In this document: positions 21,815 to 34,910 of the stretch, one piece after another
How the letters are laid out: the number at the start of each line of letters is the position of its first letter
Numbering within the stretch: the first letter of the stretch is position 1
Assembly (NCBI GenBank): GCA_029204225.1
Contig: CM055092.1
Span: 10,133,806 to 10,197,805 of the forward strand
DNA: 64,000 nucleotides
Direction: 5' to 3'
Origin: Diphasiastrum complanatum
Lineage: Eukaryota > Streptophyta > Lycopodiopsida > Lycopodiales > Lycopodiaceae
Notes under the pieces: model-generated
Seen by the model: the letters and a program-made list of their open reading frames with translations, nothing else
Databases searched by the model: none
Told to the model about the DNA's origin: nothing
Translations under genes and position numbers: made by a program

Positions 21815-24800
21815 TCATTTATATAAATTAATATGGAATAGCCATGGTAGCAAAATTGCAGTAATGAAGAGAGAAATAAGCAAGTTGCAGATTGGCATAC
21901 GATTCCACCATCGAATATTTGTTTCAGGAATATTGGTAGGTCTTTCTTGGATTCGACTATGTGCCTCCATCTCAATGCCCATGATATTCTTTGCAACTAC
22001 ACCGCATATTTCACAATTCCTAGACACAATTTTATTGTGTCAATCTCAATCTTTAGAATAAAAGAACTCTCTTAGAAGCAGCAATAACATTAGAGCATGG
22101 CAACGCATGAATTATCTCAATGGATAGTAACACAATATTAACTAAAGTTAATGAAGACATAAGAAAATGATAAGAAAACGAACATATGAATAGAATATAA
22201 ATAACATTTCTAATTTGGGATTGCAATAAATTGTCACCAATTTCATGGGTGAAGCTTGGTATAACATACCTACAACAAAAATGTTAAGGATCCATAATAA
22301 AACAAAACTATAGAAAGAAAAATAATTTACTAGCCAACTAGTAATACTTATGTCTCGACCACACCCAAGCATATGTTGCAATCTGGGTTTTGAAAGAGCT
22401 CACATTCTTTTGGGTAGCCCTCACATTGACCAGGAGGCAAAGAAATCAACAATTAAAAATCAACAACTATTACTCTAAAAGTGACATCAAAGACCTGAAC
22501 TTGCAAACAAGAATAGGAACCTGGATTTGTAAACAAGAGTTGCTTAGTCATAGACAATAGAAAATGGTAAATACAAAATGGACTCCTCAGCTCCACTTTC
22601 TTGAATTTGGAGATTGATCATCAAAGTTGAAATACCAAAGATAGAACTTAGCACCCAAGTGAATAATTTTCCTTTTTTCATTGAAATGAAAAATTGACTA
22701 CAAAAACATGCAAATTATCCAAGAAGAAGTGCACACAATAACAAGCAACATCAATTTCTACGTTAAATCTTTTTTGCTTTGCATCTATGGTAAATCTTTT
22801 CTACTTTGCATCAATAATCTTGATTATTGTTCTTAAGCAAACAAAATCAAAATAGCAAAATAGTTTTTTTTAACTTCCAAAACTTTGCATCGAGTTTCCT
22901 TTCAACATCTCGAACCAGTTCATTGAAACCAAATTCCAAATTTGCCAAACTAGAGTGTATAGTGTCATGAAGTCATAGATTTGGTGGAGAATAGGCTGAA
23001 ATTCTTCTTCTATTGCACAAGAAGCATTCAGAATCTTTATTACTTTTTAATATCAATAAAAGAATTCATAATCCAACTATAGTTACAAAAACATCTTCAT
23101 CCTTGAGTTTACCCAAAGTTCATTGACTAAGGAAAGCAAGGCTTCAAAGCAACTACTTAACCAATTAGAAGGCCAATTACAATAAGTTTACAATCTATCA
23201 TGACAAACATTTAGGAATTCTATGAAACTTCCACACACAATACAATAAAAAGGAGTTATGGAAATTTGAATTTAAGATAATGGAAGTTCTAATGATTTTT
23301 CGTTACACTTTTACTAGAAAGGAGATGTCTACTAACAGTTCCTATTGATAGATAAACTTCAATCAACAATGGTTCAAAAAAATGTGTTGGCAAATAAACG
23401 CAATAGTCTGACCATTATCCACTAAAATGACAAGATTTTTATGAAGCTTACAAAGAAGAACTTCCTCCTCGATAGAAAATGAATTATGATCGTTAGGAAA
23501 TGGAAAAGATAAGAATTTTATTCAAAGTGAGAACCACCTAATTAAATGCTTTAGCTTTCTATTCCAATGACAAACCATGGAATCCAAAAAATTATTCAAT
23601 ACGATAAATGAATTTTAGTAACACTTTGTTATATATTATGGTAAACATGCATTAGATGGAGGATGACATTATCATCTACACAATATACTAAGAATGATAC
23701 ATATCTTATCAAGTTTGTTGCTTCTATCATATCTATAATTTCTTCATATTTTACGAATAAGTGAAAAAGTAGGTAATTCCAATGAGACAATTTTTTATTG
23801 ATATTCAATCATATTGGTGATCTTATTAGTGAGGATATCAATTTTTTATTTGATACCATGTATTACTCCATGCATATCACAGATTATATGCAAGGACACC
23901 CTTATACAAGAGCATCCAACAAGAAATAAATAAGCACATTACTTTCCATACATTTGCAAGTAAAACGATGTGCTGAATTTCCATCACATCTTTGCATTTG
24001 GAACTTCATAAAGACCTGAATTCATAAAAGAACAATGTTCCAAAAAATTATGGACATGCATAAGATATTTTATTGAATACGTGGTCCCAATGATTACTCC
24101 CTCTCCAAAAGACTTCCCCATTTCTATCTCGCTCTTGTTCTCACTCTCGCTCTCCTTGATCCCTCCCTCTTTGAAAAATCTTCAATAATTTACAAAGAAA
24201 AACTTCCTCCATAGAAGACAAAGTATGAGCATTAGAAAATGAAAGAGGCAAAAGTTTCCTCAAACTAAAGGCCACATGATTCGAAACTTTAGATTTCCAT
24301 TCCAATAACCATGGAATCCAGAAGATTCTTCATACTACAGATGAACATAGTGATACTCTTAGTTATGTATTTTAACAAGTATGTATAAGTTGGAGGACAA
24401 ATTTATCATTTCTATCATCTATTGAGAAATGGGCTAACAAACTTTGGGGCGAAATGTCATATACATTAATGCCCTCCAACATGAGATAATGAATGATGAA
24501 TCCATAAAAACATATTTCAAGCTAATTCAATGCCAACTTTCATTAAATACCTATGAAGATAAGAGGAGTATGCTTGATTCATGCTCCTTCTAGACGCCTA
24601 AAAAAATAATGAGTTCATTCATAAGGCCTAATCACAATTATTTTTCAACATGCAGTGGCACTTTGAAGTTCATCAAGTTTGGTGCTTCTATCTCATCTAT
24701 TTCACAAAATCAAATGACAAAGCAAAACCTAATGAAACATTCTCATATCAATATTCAATTGCAACAATGATTTGATTTATCGCAATATCAAAGTTTGATC

Positions 24801-26459
24801 CAACAGCACTTAACGATCACATGAAAAATGTTCTATGATGCCTACAAGTTAGTGATCTTATTCTGATCATGGTACAAATTGTAGGTGAATACAATTGTAT
24901 AACAAAAAGGGCATGGAATCTTTAGATTACTCCATGGATATTACAAGTTATATGCTAAGAAACCCTCTCAAGAGCACCCAAGGTTACATTTACTTTCATA
25001 CATTAGCAAGCAAAGCAATCTGCTGAATTTCTATCACATCTTTGCTCAAAATCTTTGAAGAAAAAGGGTAGAGTCAACCAACCATGATGAAAAAAACATC
25101 TCTAACATGACACCCTCATGATGCCAAACAGTTTAAGCTAAATCTTATCGTCCAACCACAAAATTGATCCCTGAATAGCACTGACTATATGCTATGAATA
25201 GCACTGACTATATGACATATCATTGGTCCAGGAATATAAGAAGGCCATATGCTTAAAGAATATTATACTACTTTTGATGAATCTTAGAACATTCGATGCA
25301 TTAAGTATGTAACAAGAGTATGGAGCCAAAGAACATGCTTAATCACGACGAAGACCATCGATAAGTAGTAAAGATAACTACAAATTGAAAGCTTGAAGCA
25401 TAAACTGGCACATAATCAAAGTTAGCCCAACGATAACCCATTGGCACATAGTTATGAGAAATCATAACATTTTCGTTTTAGAGGATTCAAATGTCTCAAT
25501 TAGAATCATTACATTAGTTTTAGAAAATCAATCCAATTGGAATTCGTTGATATTCATGATTGTGTCTGAGATCAAATAAGGTCTTTCTAGAGCCAATTTT
25601 TTTTTTTTGATTGTTTGTATGATCCAAACAACAGGATAATAGCATGTGTTCGAAAGGACACCTTAAAGTAGCTCAAGTTCCGAATTAATCAATTTTAAGT
25701 CTCTAGACTGGTTAAAACGTAGATTGGAAATTTGAAATTCACATCTAGCTGCTACAATGCAGCAGTAGTTGCAAAACAGGAGATAACTAAGCTAATTCCA
25801 TTCATAATGGATTGCATGCTGGAGTGCAGATTATCAATATCAAGGACCTACGCTATTCAAATTTCAGTCAAATCTGTTGATAAAGAAATAAGGGAAACAG
25901 AACACCGAAATCACCCCATGCACATGAGCTAGGATGCACAGTAAGAGGATTGATCTAACCTGTTGCCCCTGATTTTGAACCAAGCTTCTGCGCAGATACG
26001 GTGAGCAGCAGCTAGGTCATGCTTGCAAGCGCAGCCGAGCTCAATAGCGTCGCCGCAGTCGGGCTGATTAAACAGGTTCAAATGACAAACCCTACACTCC
26101 ATCTCATCGCCCTTATCAGGCAGCACAGACCCCATTTCCAGCACCGTAGGCTGATTGCCATCACCAACACAAGCACCGGCAAGTCCACAAGTGGCCTGGC
26201 GGGTGGTCACAGAGGCTGAAGGCTGCATTTCCCCAGCCAAGCCATCTAACCCACATACCGGCACACTCTGCACATCTCTAACCGTAGGAAACTCGGCATG
26301 AGAGGCATTTGGTGATATATGTTCTGCTGGAGGCTCCTGCTTCATTTCAGAGAGTTCAGCATCTGATGGCCGAAGAATTTGCAAGACTATGTCGCTATTC
26401 TGCTGCAGTCCTAAATGAGTGTTGCTATCCGCGGCATTTGCAAGCAGATTATGCTCCAT
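21815..26459 (-). CDS. RING-CH (RINGv) membrane E3 ubiquitin ligase
   Basis: Two exons, 26459-25960 and 22019-21815, encode 234 residues. The join is AACAG|GTTAG ... TCTAG|GAATT and restores GNRNCEICG. The RING-CH zinc ligands are C122, C125, C143, C145, H153, C156, C169 and C172, the exact C4HC3 pattern, with the family signature ELGCACKHDLAAAHRICAEAWFKIRGNR. A hydrophobic segment near residues 209-228 (ICNLLISLFITAILLPWLF) should anchor the C-terminus in a membrane, as in plant RINGv proteins. The first 115 residues are low-complexity and lack a known domain. Such proteins pass ubiquitin from E2 enzymes to membrane substrates; the target is unknown. The single intron, 3,940 bp, splits the RING domain before its last cysteine pair. 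Confidence 0.9.
22020..25959 (-). other. intron of the RING-CH gene
   Basis: A GT-AG intron of 3.9 kb, very AT-rich, without recognisable coding sequence. It contains two related segments, around 23430-23660 and 24180-24420 (shared AGAAAACTTCCTCC and AACCATGGAATCCA strings), which look like an old duplication or two copies of one repeat. Confidence 0.75.
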
Positions 26460-26663
26460 CTAGCTCCAAACTGCATGTCTATCTGATGCATACGAATAAA
26501 ATAATGCGAATGAGTTCTCATGAACCTATGAATGCATCCATCTGCCGCAGCAGCAACGACTCCTTCATGTTTTTCCGATCATCTTCCTCATTCCTAAGCT
26601 TTCAATTACACTACCATATCTGATCAAACCGCTCTCATTCTTCACTACCTATGCTTTCTGATG

Positions 26664-26666
<3 letters not shown>

Positions 26667-26718
<52 letters not shown>
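26667..26718. repeat. (CT)n microsatellite upstream of the RING-CH gene
   Basis: An uninterrupted CT dinucleotide run of about 52 bases lies about 210 bases upstream of the start codon. Relative to the gene it is (GA)n and so falls in the promoter or 5' leader, where GA runs are common in plants. Confidence 0.9.
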
Positions 26719-26719
<1 letters not shown>

Positions 26720-28320
26720 GGCTGTGTGTCTAGTGGATAGTAAAATATTTTCATAAGGGGTTAAAATAGCTGACATGAGCAATTTGTTGGATAAATTTTG
26801 TTACTGAACCTGGATATGAAAATGAGAATGGTGCATGCTTATCCTTCCCAACACATCACATCGCCATTGGGTTACCCACCCCATACTTGAAGGCGCATCC
26901 TAACGACGACTCCATGTGCAAGCAAGGCCCCACTCTCATCCAGTGCTCTAGAATACTCCATAAAAGGTGGAGATACAACCATGTTCCAACTTATTGATCA
27001 TGCTCCATTGTTTGATGACGATGGGGACACTCCGTAGGGCCCCATTCTCATCCAACGCTCTAGAATACTCCATAAAGCTGGAGATACAATCATGCCAACT
27101 TTTGATTATGCTCCATTGTTGGATGAGAGTGGGCCCACCCTAGGAAGTGATTACGAAAACTCGCATCCATAGGCTCTATCTATATATGCATCTCTAGAAT
27201 CCTCTTTAGAGCTGAGCAAGCAAGCAACCATACGATATACAATAAGTAGGTGGTTTGATGAGTTGTGCTCATGTATTACATGCAACATTTAGCAACTAGG
27301 CCATATGGGCTTATAAGATTTTGGAACATAGAACAAAAGATTGTTGGTGAATGGTTAATGTTTGATGTCGAGTTGGGTAAGAAGGAGATTCACATAAACA
27401 ATGCTAGAACAAATACTCTACTACAATGCTACAACAAAAATGTGTATGGAGCATATGTGAATAGGAAGTTCTTCTTGAACTCAATATGATTACATGAGAA
27501 AGAATGAGGAGGATTTGAATATTCAAAAAGTGCTTAGTTATTCATTTTTCTCTTTTCCTTGCATAAGGTGCTTTTGTTTTTTTGGGGGGAGGGGGAGGGC
27601 CTTGTACTTACTTTAGTATCCAAACATTGGTATTTCTGCCACTTGGAAGTGGATCAAGGAGGTAGGTAGAAACCAATCAACATCAAGAGACTGGAATAAT
27701 CTTTTATTGTTATAAACTTATATGTCCTTGTACTAGATTAGTTTCTATTATTTTCTAACAAAGACAAATTTTAACAAACAAAAGTATTTTGGAGCTTTAA
27801 TATACATTTGAATGATTGTGATAGATGAAGGAAAAACAAAAGAGTATTGTAGATAGTGAACCTTGCCAACTGTAAACAAGAATGGTGCATCTTGTTTTCT
27901 TTGTGCTTTCATATTGCATGAATGGATATGTTTTTCCTACACCTCTGATTAAGTTGATAAGAATGAAAGCTTGGCATCTTTCCTCTCTCGCTAATCATAG
28001 TGAAGTCCTCATATGTTGCTCTTCTCCCTCCTGAACATCAACTAAGAAAGCCTCCAACTATGTTATGAAGATCTCCTTAATAGAAAAACCTAAATTTCAC
28101 ACTCATATTCACTCTTTAATAACCTCTACCTCTACTCTTTTGGAATAGATTGCTCAAAGAAAAGAATTTTCACAAGAGAGAATGAAAAACAAGTTTCTAA
28201 TTTTTTTTCTCCACACTGTTGTCAAGCAACTAGCCAAACATCATCATGCTTTGGTGAAAAATCTTAGGCTTTCTTGTAACTAGGAGGCTATTCTCTTATG
28301 CACATTAAAGAAGTTGATGG
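26720..28320. other. intergenic with an approximately 105-bp tandem duplication
   Basis: 26930-27036 and 27037-27135 are imperfect copies (GCCCCACTCTCATCCA ... CTCTAGAATACTCCATAAA ... GATCATGCTCCATTGTT). An open frame of 74 codons at 27265-27489 has no recognisable motif. Nothing else is visible. Confidence 0.5.
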
Positions 28321-28329
28321 TAATTGTAA

Positions 28330-28807
28330 AAACCACCAGGAAGACTACTAAGATGAGGACATGATCAACACACCTAGAGACTAGTGAGAGCCAAACCACC
28401 CATCCAATTGAGATGTATATGAACACCTCACCCCTGAGCCATGGCAAGTGAATACCCGAGGAGAGAAGAGAAACCGGCCACCTAGAGCCAAAAGCTTAAA
28501 TTGGAGGAGGGTGTGTCCCTACCCGTATACATAGGGATTAGAAGCCTGTGCATGCACCCATGCAACCTCCCATGCAATTCATCTAAACATACATATCTCA
28601 TGCTATCCTCATGCATATAACAGTTACAAGCCATGCACTGCTCCACATGTCTCAATAGGAGTGTCTGGGTTCTCTCAAGGTTATTAGTTACAAACTGGCC
28701 TTGACATGGAATTAAATCGAGGCGTAACCAACAATCTCGAACACTAGAGAGCTAGTCTACCATATTAGGACTATTCCAAGTCCTCTGAACTTGATATGGC
28801 CATAACA
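28330..28807 (-). repeat. LTR of an unplaced retroelement, minus strand
   Basis: On the minus strand a purine tract TTTAAGAGGGGAAGAA (28808-28823) is followed by TGTTATGGCCATATC, the typical start of a 3' LTR. The coding sequence just upstream (RTKLV) resembles the C-terminus of a gypsy Pol. The far end of the LTR is uncertain. Confidence 0.45.
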
Positions 28808-29321
28808 TTCTTCCCCTCTTAAACAAGTTTTGTCCTCAGAACGACAAAGAGAAGACATGGAAATTATTTCTTGAGCTTTCAACCTTTACCCAGGAATCAT
28901 TATCCTGAGTCTAATCTTTTCATCTAAAATAAGTACTTAGAGATGCAACAATTCTTCAATTGCTTGCCTCTACACATGAGTCTAACTCAGAATCCAAAAA
29001 TACCCTAAGTTATAAATCTTCTGAATGGATTGATCTTCTCCAAATAAAAGACATCCTTTCATGTAATTTCAATTATATGAACCACATGGTGAATCAATTC
29101 TTTTATATCGGACATCAAACTTAAAAGCTAAAGAAATTTCATTTTAATCATAGTCTAATTCTGTCCACCATGTCTCTTGAGATTCTTCTTGGAATCATAC
29201 CTTGATAAGAAGGACCCTCCTCCTCAATCCTTGGCACACTGAGCCTTGAGATGGCCTCTCAAAATCATCTTCTTGGTGCTCCTCGTCTCCTTGACATCAT
29301 CACCATTTGCAACACTTTCAA

Positions 29322-30160
29322 TCACATAAGAAACATCATTCTTAGGTGAACATAAGAGTCATCATCCACAAAATTGATATTTGAGTGCTCCATCCTCTCC
29401 TCTCGACAAATGAGCACTCCCTTGGCTTCCTTCACTTCCAACATATGATTAGTTCTCCCACAATTATTAAGCTTGAAGAGCCTACCATCTCTAATCCCTT
29501 TTGCAATGACTTTCCCTCCTTTGATGATAAAGCAAACATTGCAATCAAACTTGACACTACATCCTTTGCAAACTAATTGACTCACTCTCAACACATTTCT
29601 AGAAAATGAAGGGACATACGACACATTTTCAAGCTTTGCTTTCTTCCTTGATTCAAGCCAAATAGGAATGGTTCGTATGCCATGAATCACATATTCAACA
29701 CCATTTGAAACAAGAATGGACTCCTTAGAACTTGAGTATGATGTGAATGAAGAAAAATACTCCCTTTTGCAAGTGATATGTGACTTTGTCCCAACATCAA
29801 TCCACCAAGGATTTTCCGCCATAAAATTTGTTGGTGCATCCATGCATGCCATGAGAGACTCCTCCTTAATGAAGCCATATCCACCTTGATTGTTGCAACA
29901 TACTTGCCTTTCCTTTTGCTTTCTTTCATCATTCTTCTTCTTGTATCATTTGAAGGCCAAATGCCCCATCTTGCCACAATAGTGGCACCTTGATTTGGAC
30001 CTTCCATTTGCCTCCATTGATGCCATGGTAAGAAGTGCTTGTACACAAAGTACAAACTTGTGAAATGATTCTTCAAAGTTATTTTGTGACTTCCAAGACA
30101 CTAGATTTGAACACATCAAAAAACTAGAAAGATCTACAAAAGGTCTAGATATCAAATCTA
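29322..30160 (-). pseudogene. copia gag zinc knuckle and protease, minus strand
   Basis: The minus strand carries CHYCGKMGHLAF, the start of a CCHC knuckle (about 29990-29955), and then the protease PWWIDVGTKSHITCKREYF. The catalytic DSG is changed to DVG, so the protease is inactive. Downstream LENVSYVPSFSRNVLRVSQL matches the conserved copia stretch after the protease. The frame is open for 176 codons. Confidence 0.8.
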
Positions 30161-31698
30161 AGAATCAATCTTCACCCAAAAAACTAGTCACCTTGGAAAA
30201 TGGACCTTGCCTAGATCACAGAGATTAAGGCTCACTAAATTTGAGTTAAATCACACCAAAATCAGACTCGATCACTCCTATTGGACCCAACCAAGAACAT
30301 TGACTCTACCTCTTAAGAGTTGGAATGGATATGAAAGGATTTGATTACAAACAATGTCCTAGTTTTCCACCAATCTTGACTAGATCACTCATAAATTGAG
30401 ATTCTTGGACAAACAAGTAAGAATTGACTATTTTCCACTCAAATTTGTTGCCTCTCTCTCTATAATAATGATGGTTAAAAGTGAATTCAACTCCTTATGA
30501 TATCTTGCAATCACAATGTGAGATCAATCTCACAACCAATGTCAATCTCCTTGTATCTAGACATTGCTTCACTCCAAAGATGAAGAACTCCAAGACTTGA
30601 GCCAACCCCCTCCTAGAGCTTCAAAAACAATTCAAAACACTCAAGGACTCCACAAACAACTCAAACACAATGGATGTGCGTGAAACTATGTGGCTATGGC
30701 ACAAAAATCTCATCTAGATCATACACAAACTAGATTAACAATGCAAAATCATGAATTTTTGATGATCTAAGCTAGATATGAGCAATCCTTGGGTGCCCTA
30801 CCCACCTTCATTTGAATTCCAGTAAATTTTTCAATACAAGTCCTTTTGGCTTGAAAACAATTGCTTCACAAACCAGACTTCACTAACTTTCCAACAAGCA
30901 ATCATATACTAGATTTGGATCTACCTTGCAAAAACACCAATCATTAAAATTTTGGTGATCTCCCATGTGCATGAGCACCTCAGTCCGTACAGTACCCAAT
31001 ATGGATCAATTCATCATGATTTTGATCCCTTTTGATCTCAAAATCCACTTGATTGCAAACTATGTCCAAAGTAGCTCTCAAAACCTTGTTTTATTTCAAG
31101 CAATTTTCACATCAATCCATCCACCATCCTTAGGTGGATTTGAAATCTGAAAGAGTGTGAATTTTCTCTCTCACTAAGATGTGTGCTTCCAAGATCTAGA
31201 TCCACTCTGTAAGATCTTGATCACAAAGGAGAGACCAATCTGTCCACCAACGCCAATCAACTTGTATTACTGGATCTTGCCTTTCACAAAAGAAGGAACT
31301 CCAAGATAATTTGGATCACACACCAAACACAAGTTTCACACACCTCTATTACTCTATTTCAAGCCAAATAACGCTTAAGAACTATGAGTAAGAGTGAAAC
31401 AATGTGACTAGGATCTCAAAATCCCATCTAGAACTCTCAAAACCTAGATTGACAAGGCAAACTTGAGTTTTTTTATGCAACCACAAAGATTTGGTGCTCT
31501 TTGGAAAAAGTCACCAAGTTGGGTGCCCAACAAGTATTTACTTGCACACTTTGGATCACCACATAGAACACAATAAATTCTTAAAGTGGGGGCATCCCAC
31601 ACGTGCTCTAAGCACAATAGTCCGTACTGTACTTTTCAAATCCAAATCATCATGATTTTGGCCCCTCTTGATGCCGAAATCCCTTGGAACCTAAGGGT
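30161..31698 (-). pseudogene. eroded gag and leader of the same copia element
   Basis: No clear protein is readable, but the stretch lies between the zinc knuckle and a primer-binding site of the same orientation. Two segments resemble each other: about 30720-31000 and 31410-31670 share CATCTAGATC/GAACT, TTTTGGTGATCT and GTCCGTAC(A/T)GTAC strings, an internal duplication of several hundred bases. Confidence 0.45.
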
Positions 31699-31711
31699 GG
31701 CTCTGATACCA
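31699..31711 (-). promoter_or_regulatory. primer-binding site of the minus-strand copia
   Basis: The minus strand reads TGGTATCAGAGCC immediately inside an LTR whose plus-strand end starts TGTGAAGG at 31712. It fits initiator methionine tRNA. Confidence 0.7.
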
Positions 31712-31990
31712 TGTGAAGGTTTCACATATGTGAAGACTTGCCCAACAGCCACAATTGATCTTCTAAGGTATTTGTGATTGCACATAGATCTATCACATAG
31801 ATTGCATTCTACAATCTTCCTAGATTGATTCTAAGGCAAGAGTATAATTTCATGCACAATGAATCCACGTTCAATTGGCACTCAAAGCAATCAAAGTACA
31901 TCAAAAAAAATAAGTTCTCAACATGCTTTTAGAGAGAGAGAAACATCCTATTCTCGAGTAGAGAGAAAGTCCTCAAATAGAGAGGATATA
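31712..31990 (-). repeat. truncated LTR of the minus-strand copia
   Basis: The sequence after the primer-binding site, starting TGTGAAGGTTTCAC, should be LTR. It is cut short by a plus-strand gag that starts at 31996. Confidence 0.45.
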
Positions 31991-31995
31991 GAAAA

Positions 31996-32935
31996 ATGAC
32001 TTCGATAGGTTCCATTTTGTTGGAGCATGGTGAGAGATTGAACACCTCCAATTATGCCATTTGGAAGGTGAGGATGGAGTCCATTTTAGTGCTCCAAGAT
32101 GTGATGGAGATTGTGCTAGGACTCTAGGAGGAGCCTCAATGCTCTAAGAGGTCCAAAAGTACAAGAAGAGGGCTAGGATGGCCCTACACATCATATCTCC
32201 AATGAAGTGTTGAGGGAGATTGGCTATCCAAGGAGGCTTGGGACACATTGAAATCCATCTATGAGGCAAGGAACACATCAGGGTTGCTCACACTAAGGAA
32301 TCAAAAATTTTAGAGCTTCCAAAGGAGTGATGAGAGTGCCTCAAATTATGTTTTGAGAGTCAAATCTTCGTAGAGAGCTTGCTTGCACAGGAGACCAGGT
32401 CAATCCAAGAGAGCTAGTGCAAGTGATCCTAAATGGGTTGAAGGAAGAATTTGAAAACCTTGTTCAATCTTATGCAATCAAGGAGGAGCTTCCAAGTATG
32501 GAGGCACTACAAGGAGTTCTCATTTCTAAGAAGTGTAGGCAAGAGAACAAGCTTTTAAGGATCAATCAACTTTCCTTGAAGAACGATGGAGAGGTGAAAG
32601 CATACTTCACAAAGGACAAGCCAAGAGGAAGGGGCAAAGAATCAAGAAGGACAAGTCAAAGGAGGATAGTGATGAGGATTCATCACAAACATCAACAAGT
32701 TGCAAATCCAACAAGAAGTGCTTCTTTTGTGGTAAGAAGGGGCATTTTGCTTCTAATTGTTTCAAGAAGAAAGAGTTCCTCAAGCAAGCCAATCTTACTA
32801 AGGATAGTGAATGTGAGATAGAAGGGAGTTATGAAGAAGGATCTCTCATGATGTCTATGTACTCTTCTTCTAGTTTTGAAGTTGAAAATTCATGATGGAT
32901 AGATGGTGGATCTCATAAAACTCAGATCACTATCA
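31996..32935 (+). pseudogene. copia gag and protease start, plus strand
   Basis: The frame opens with MTSIGSILLEHGERLNTSNY then AIWKVRMES, the canonical copia gag opening. A gag core (MQVILNGLKEEFENLVQSYA) is at 32417. The knuckle CFFCGKKGHFASNC follows at 32718-32760, and WIDGGSHKT at 32898 is the protease site with DSGAS altered. At least three frame changes or stops break it. It lies head to head with the minus-strand copia. Confidence 0.82.
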
Positions 32936-33652
32936 ACGAACTCTATAGGACAAACAATTGTTTGTAGATCAAATAGTTGGTGAATTGTTTGCAAAATTAG
33001 AAATCATGTCCAGATTATTGGAAAGTAGACAAGGCGAATTAGAGGATCTAGTTTGTCATGAATCAAGAATATTGGGATATTGTTACTAGTGTTGTACTTA
33101 AAAAAAGAAAAGAAAAAAAAAAAGCTCATCATATCATTAATGTATCAGTTAAAGATATGATTATTCCACATATTAGACATGTTGTTGGACCAAAGGAACC
33201 TTGGGATACTCTCTGAGAATGCAAATCAATCTAAGGTTCTGTTCTTACTAGTAAGCTACACACTTTGAAAAAGGATACAAGATAATCAATGAGATTTTTT
33301 GACATGGGTGAAAGATCTAAGGGGACAATTTAAAGTGATTGAAAAAAGTGTTAATTTATCATGGTTGGAGAAAGTGTCATTGATATAGTTTTGGTATCCA
33401 TTATGCTTGATATCTATCACTAACCAATCAGAATTTTGTCATGATGTTATCTTTATGAAAGACTAGGCCTACTTTTAATGAATTGAATATTATTTTGTTA
33501 TGAGAAAAAATAACATGACATCATATCATGAACATTGATGATTTTAAAGAACAAGCATTCATTGCAAAGAAGTAGGGGAAAAAGGTGAAAAGTGGAAGAA
33601 GTGCGATAAGGTTTTATGTCCACATGGCCCAATGGTGTGTTTCCATGTGTGC
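32936..33652 (+). pseudogene. second copia gag remnant, plus strand
   Basis: About 33110-33560 can be read as decayed gag (HIINVSVKDMIIPHIRHV, then PKEPWDTL and a later RPTFNELN-like piece) with many stops. It is the 5' part of the element that continues at 34911, being split by a fold-back insertion. Confidence 0.6.
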
Positions 33653-34910
33653 TAGACCGTAACGGTGGCGGCCCAACTTCAATTTCGAGCAGCCACTTCC
33701 GAGATAAACCAATGACACTAAAACTCAAAATGAAGTGGGTGGGAAACCCGAGGCCGTGTCCTCGCACATGTCATTGCGTCGCGTCATGCCTCGTGTCGCG
33801 TCGTGCCTCGCCACATGCGGAAGGCAGGTGGAGTGAGCACATGTGGAGGAGGAAAATAGATTGCCTCTAGTAAAATAAGTGTAGCATCTCTTTACACCAT
33901 TATGTAGATCATGAAAAATTGCACACTTTTTCTTTTTGGATCACTTCAATCCGACGCACGGTTAAAAAGTTATGGTAGTTTGAAGATTCATACCCTACTT
34001 GATATCGGAGCCGAGCGACCAATGACCTGTTGACACTGAACATAATGCTCTGGTTGCATGGCTGAGATATTGTAGCATCTGTTTACACCATTGTGTAGAT
34101 AATGAAAAATTGCACACTTTTTCTTTTTGGATCACTTCAATCTGACACACGGTTAAAAAGTTAAGGCCATCTGAAGATTCATACCCTCCTTGATATCGGA
34201 GCCGAGCGACCCATGGCCTCTTCTCACTCAACATAATGCTCTGGTCGCGCAGCTCCAATACCGCAGCCACGCGACCAGAGCATTATGTTCAATGAGAAAA
34301 GGCCATGGGTCACTTTACTCCGAGATATCTCAGCCGTGCGACCGAAGTATTATATTCAATGAGAACAGATCATGGTCGCTCGACTCCGATATCAGGTAGG
34401 GTATGAATCTTCAAAGTACCATAACTTTTTAATCATGCATCGGATTGAAGTGATCCAAAAAGCAAAAGTGTGCAGTTTTTCATTATCTACGCAATTGTGT
34501 AAATAGATGCTACAATATCTCAGGCATGCAACCAAAGCATTATGTCCAGTGTGAACAGGTCATTGGTCGCTCGGCTTCGATATCAAGTAGGGTATGAATC
34601 TTCAAACTGCCATAATTTTTTAACCGTGCGTCGGATTGAAGTGATCCAAAAAGAAAAAGTGTGCAATTTTTCATGATTTATGCAATGGTGTAAAGAGATG
34701 CTACACTTATTTTACTAGAGGCAATCTATTTTCCTCCTCCACATGTGCTCACTCCACCTGCCTTCCGCATGTGGCGAGGCGCGACGTGACGCGACGCGAT
34801 GACATATGCGCGAGGACACGGCCTCGGGTTTTCCACCCACCTCATTTTTTATTTTAGTGTCATTAGTTTATCTCAGAAGTGGTTGTCCAAAATTGAAGTT
34901 GGGCAGTCTA
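33653..34910. mobile_element. fold-back (long inverted repeat) element
   Basis: The whole 1.26 kb is a palindrome. The left arm starts AGACCG...CCCAACTTCAATTT and the right arm ends with its complement. Each arm holds two tandem copies of a unit of about 190 bp (GATCACTTCAATC...GTTAAAAAGTTA...GATATCGGAGCCGAGCGACC), so the unit is present four times, two and two inverted. The centre has an exact 17-bp stem (34233-34249 and 34270-34286, ATAATGCTCTGGTCGCG). The outer arms are CpG-rich. No transposase is encoded, so it would have to be mobilised in trans. It splits a copia remnant whose gag lies to the left and protease to the right. Confidence 0.8.

Noticed and set aside
22020-25959. A separate gene inside the RING-CH intron
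   Set aside because: No open frame with a recognisable motif is present; it is AT-rich repeat-like sequence.
27265-27489. Open frame of 74 codons
   Set aside because: No motif, no splice context and AT-rich codons; cannot be separated from chance.
33616-33870. Open frame within the left arm of the fold-back element
   Set aside because: It lies in the palindrome arm, has no motif, and is not preserved in the other arm.
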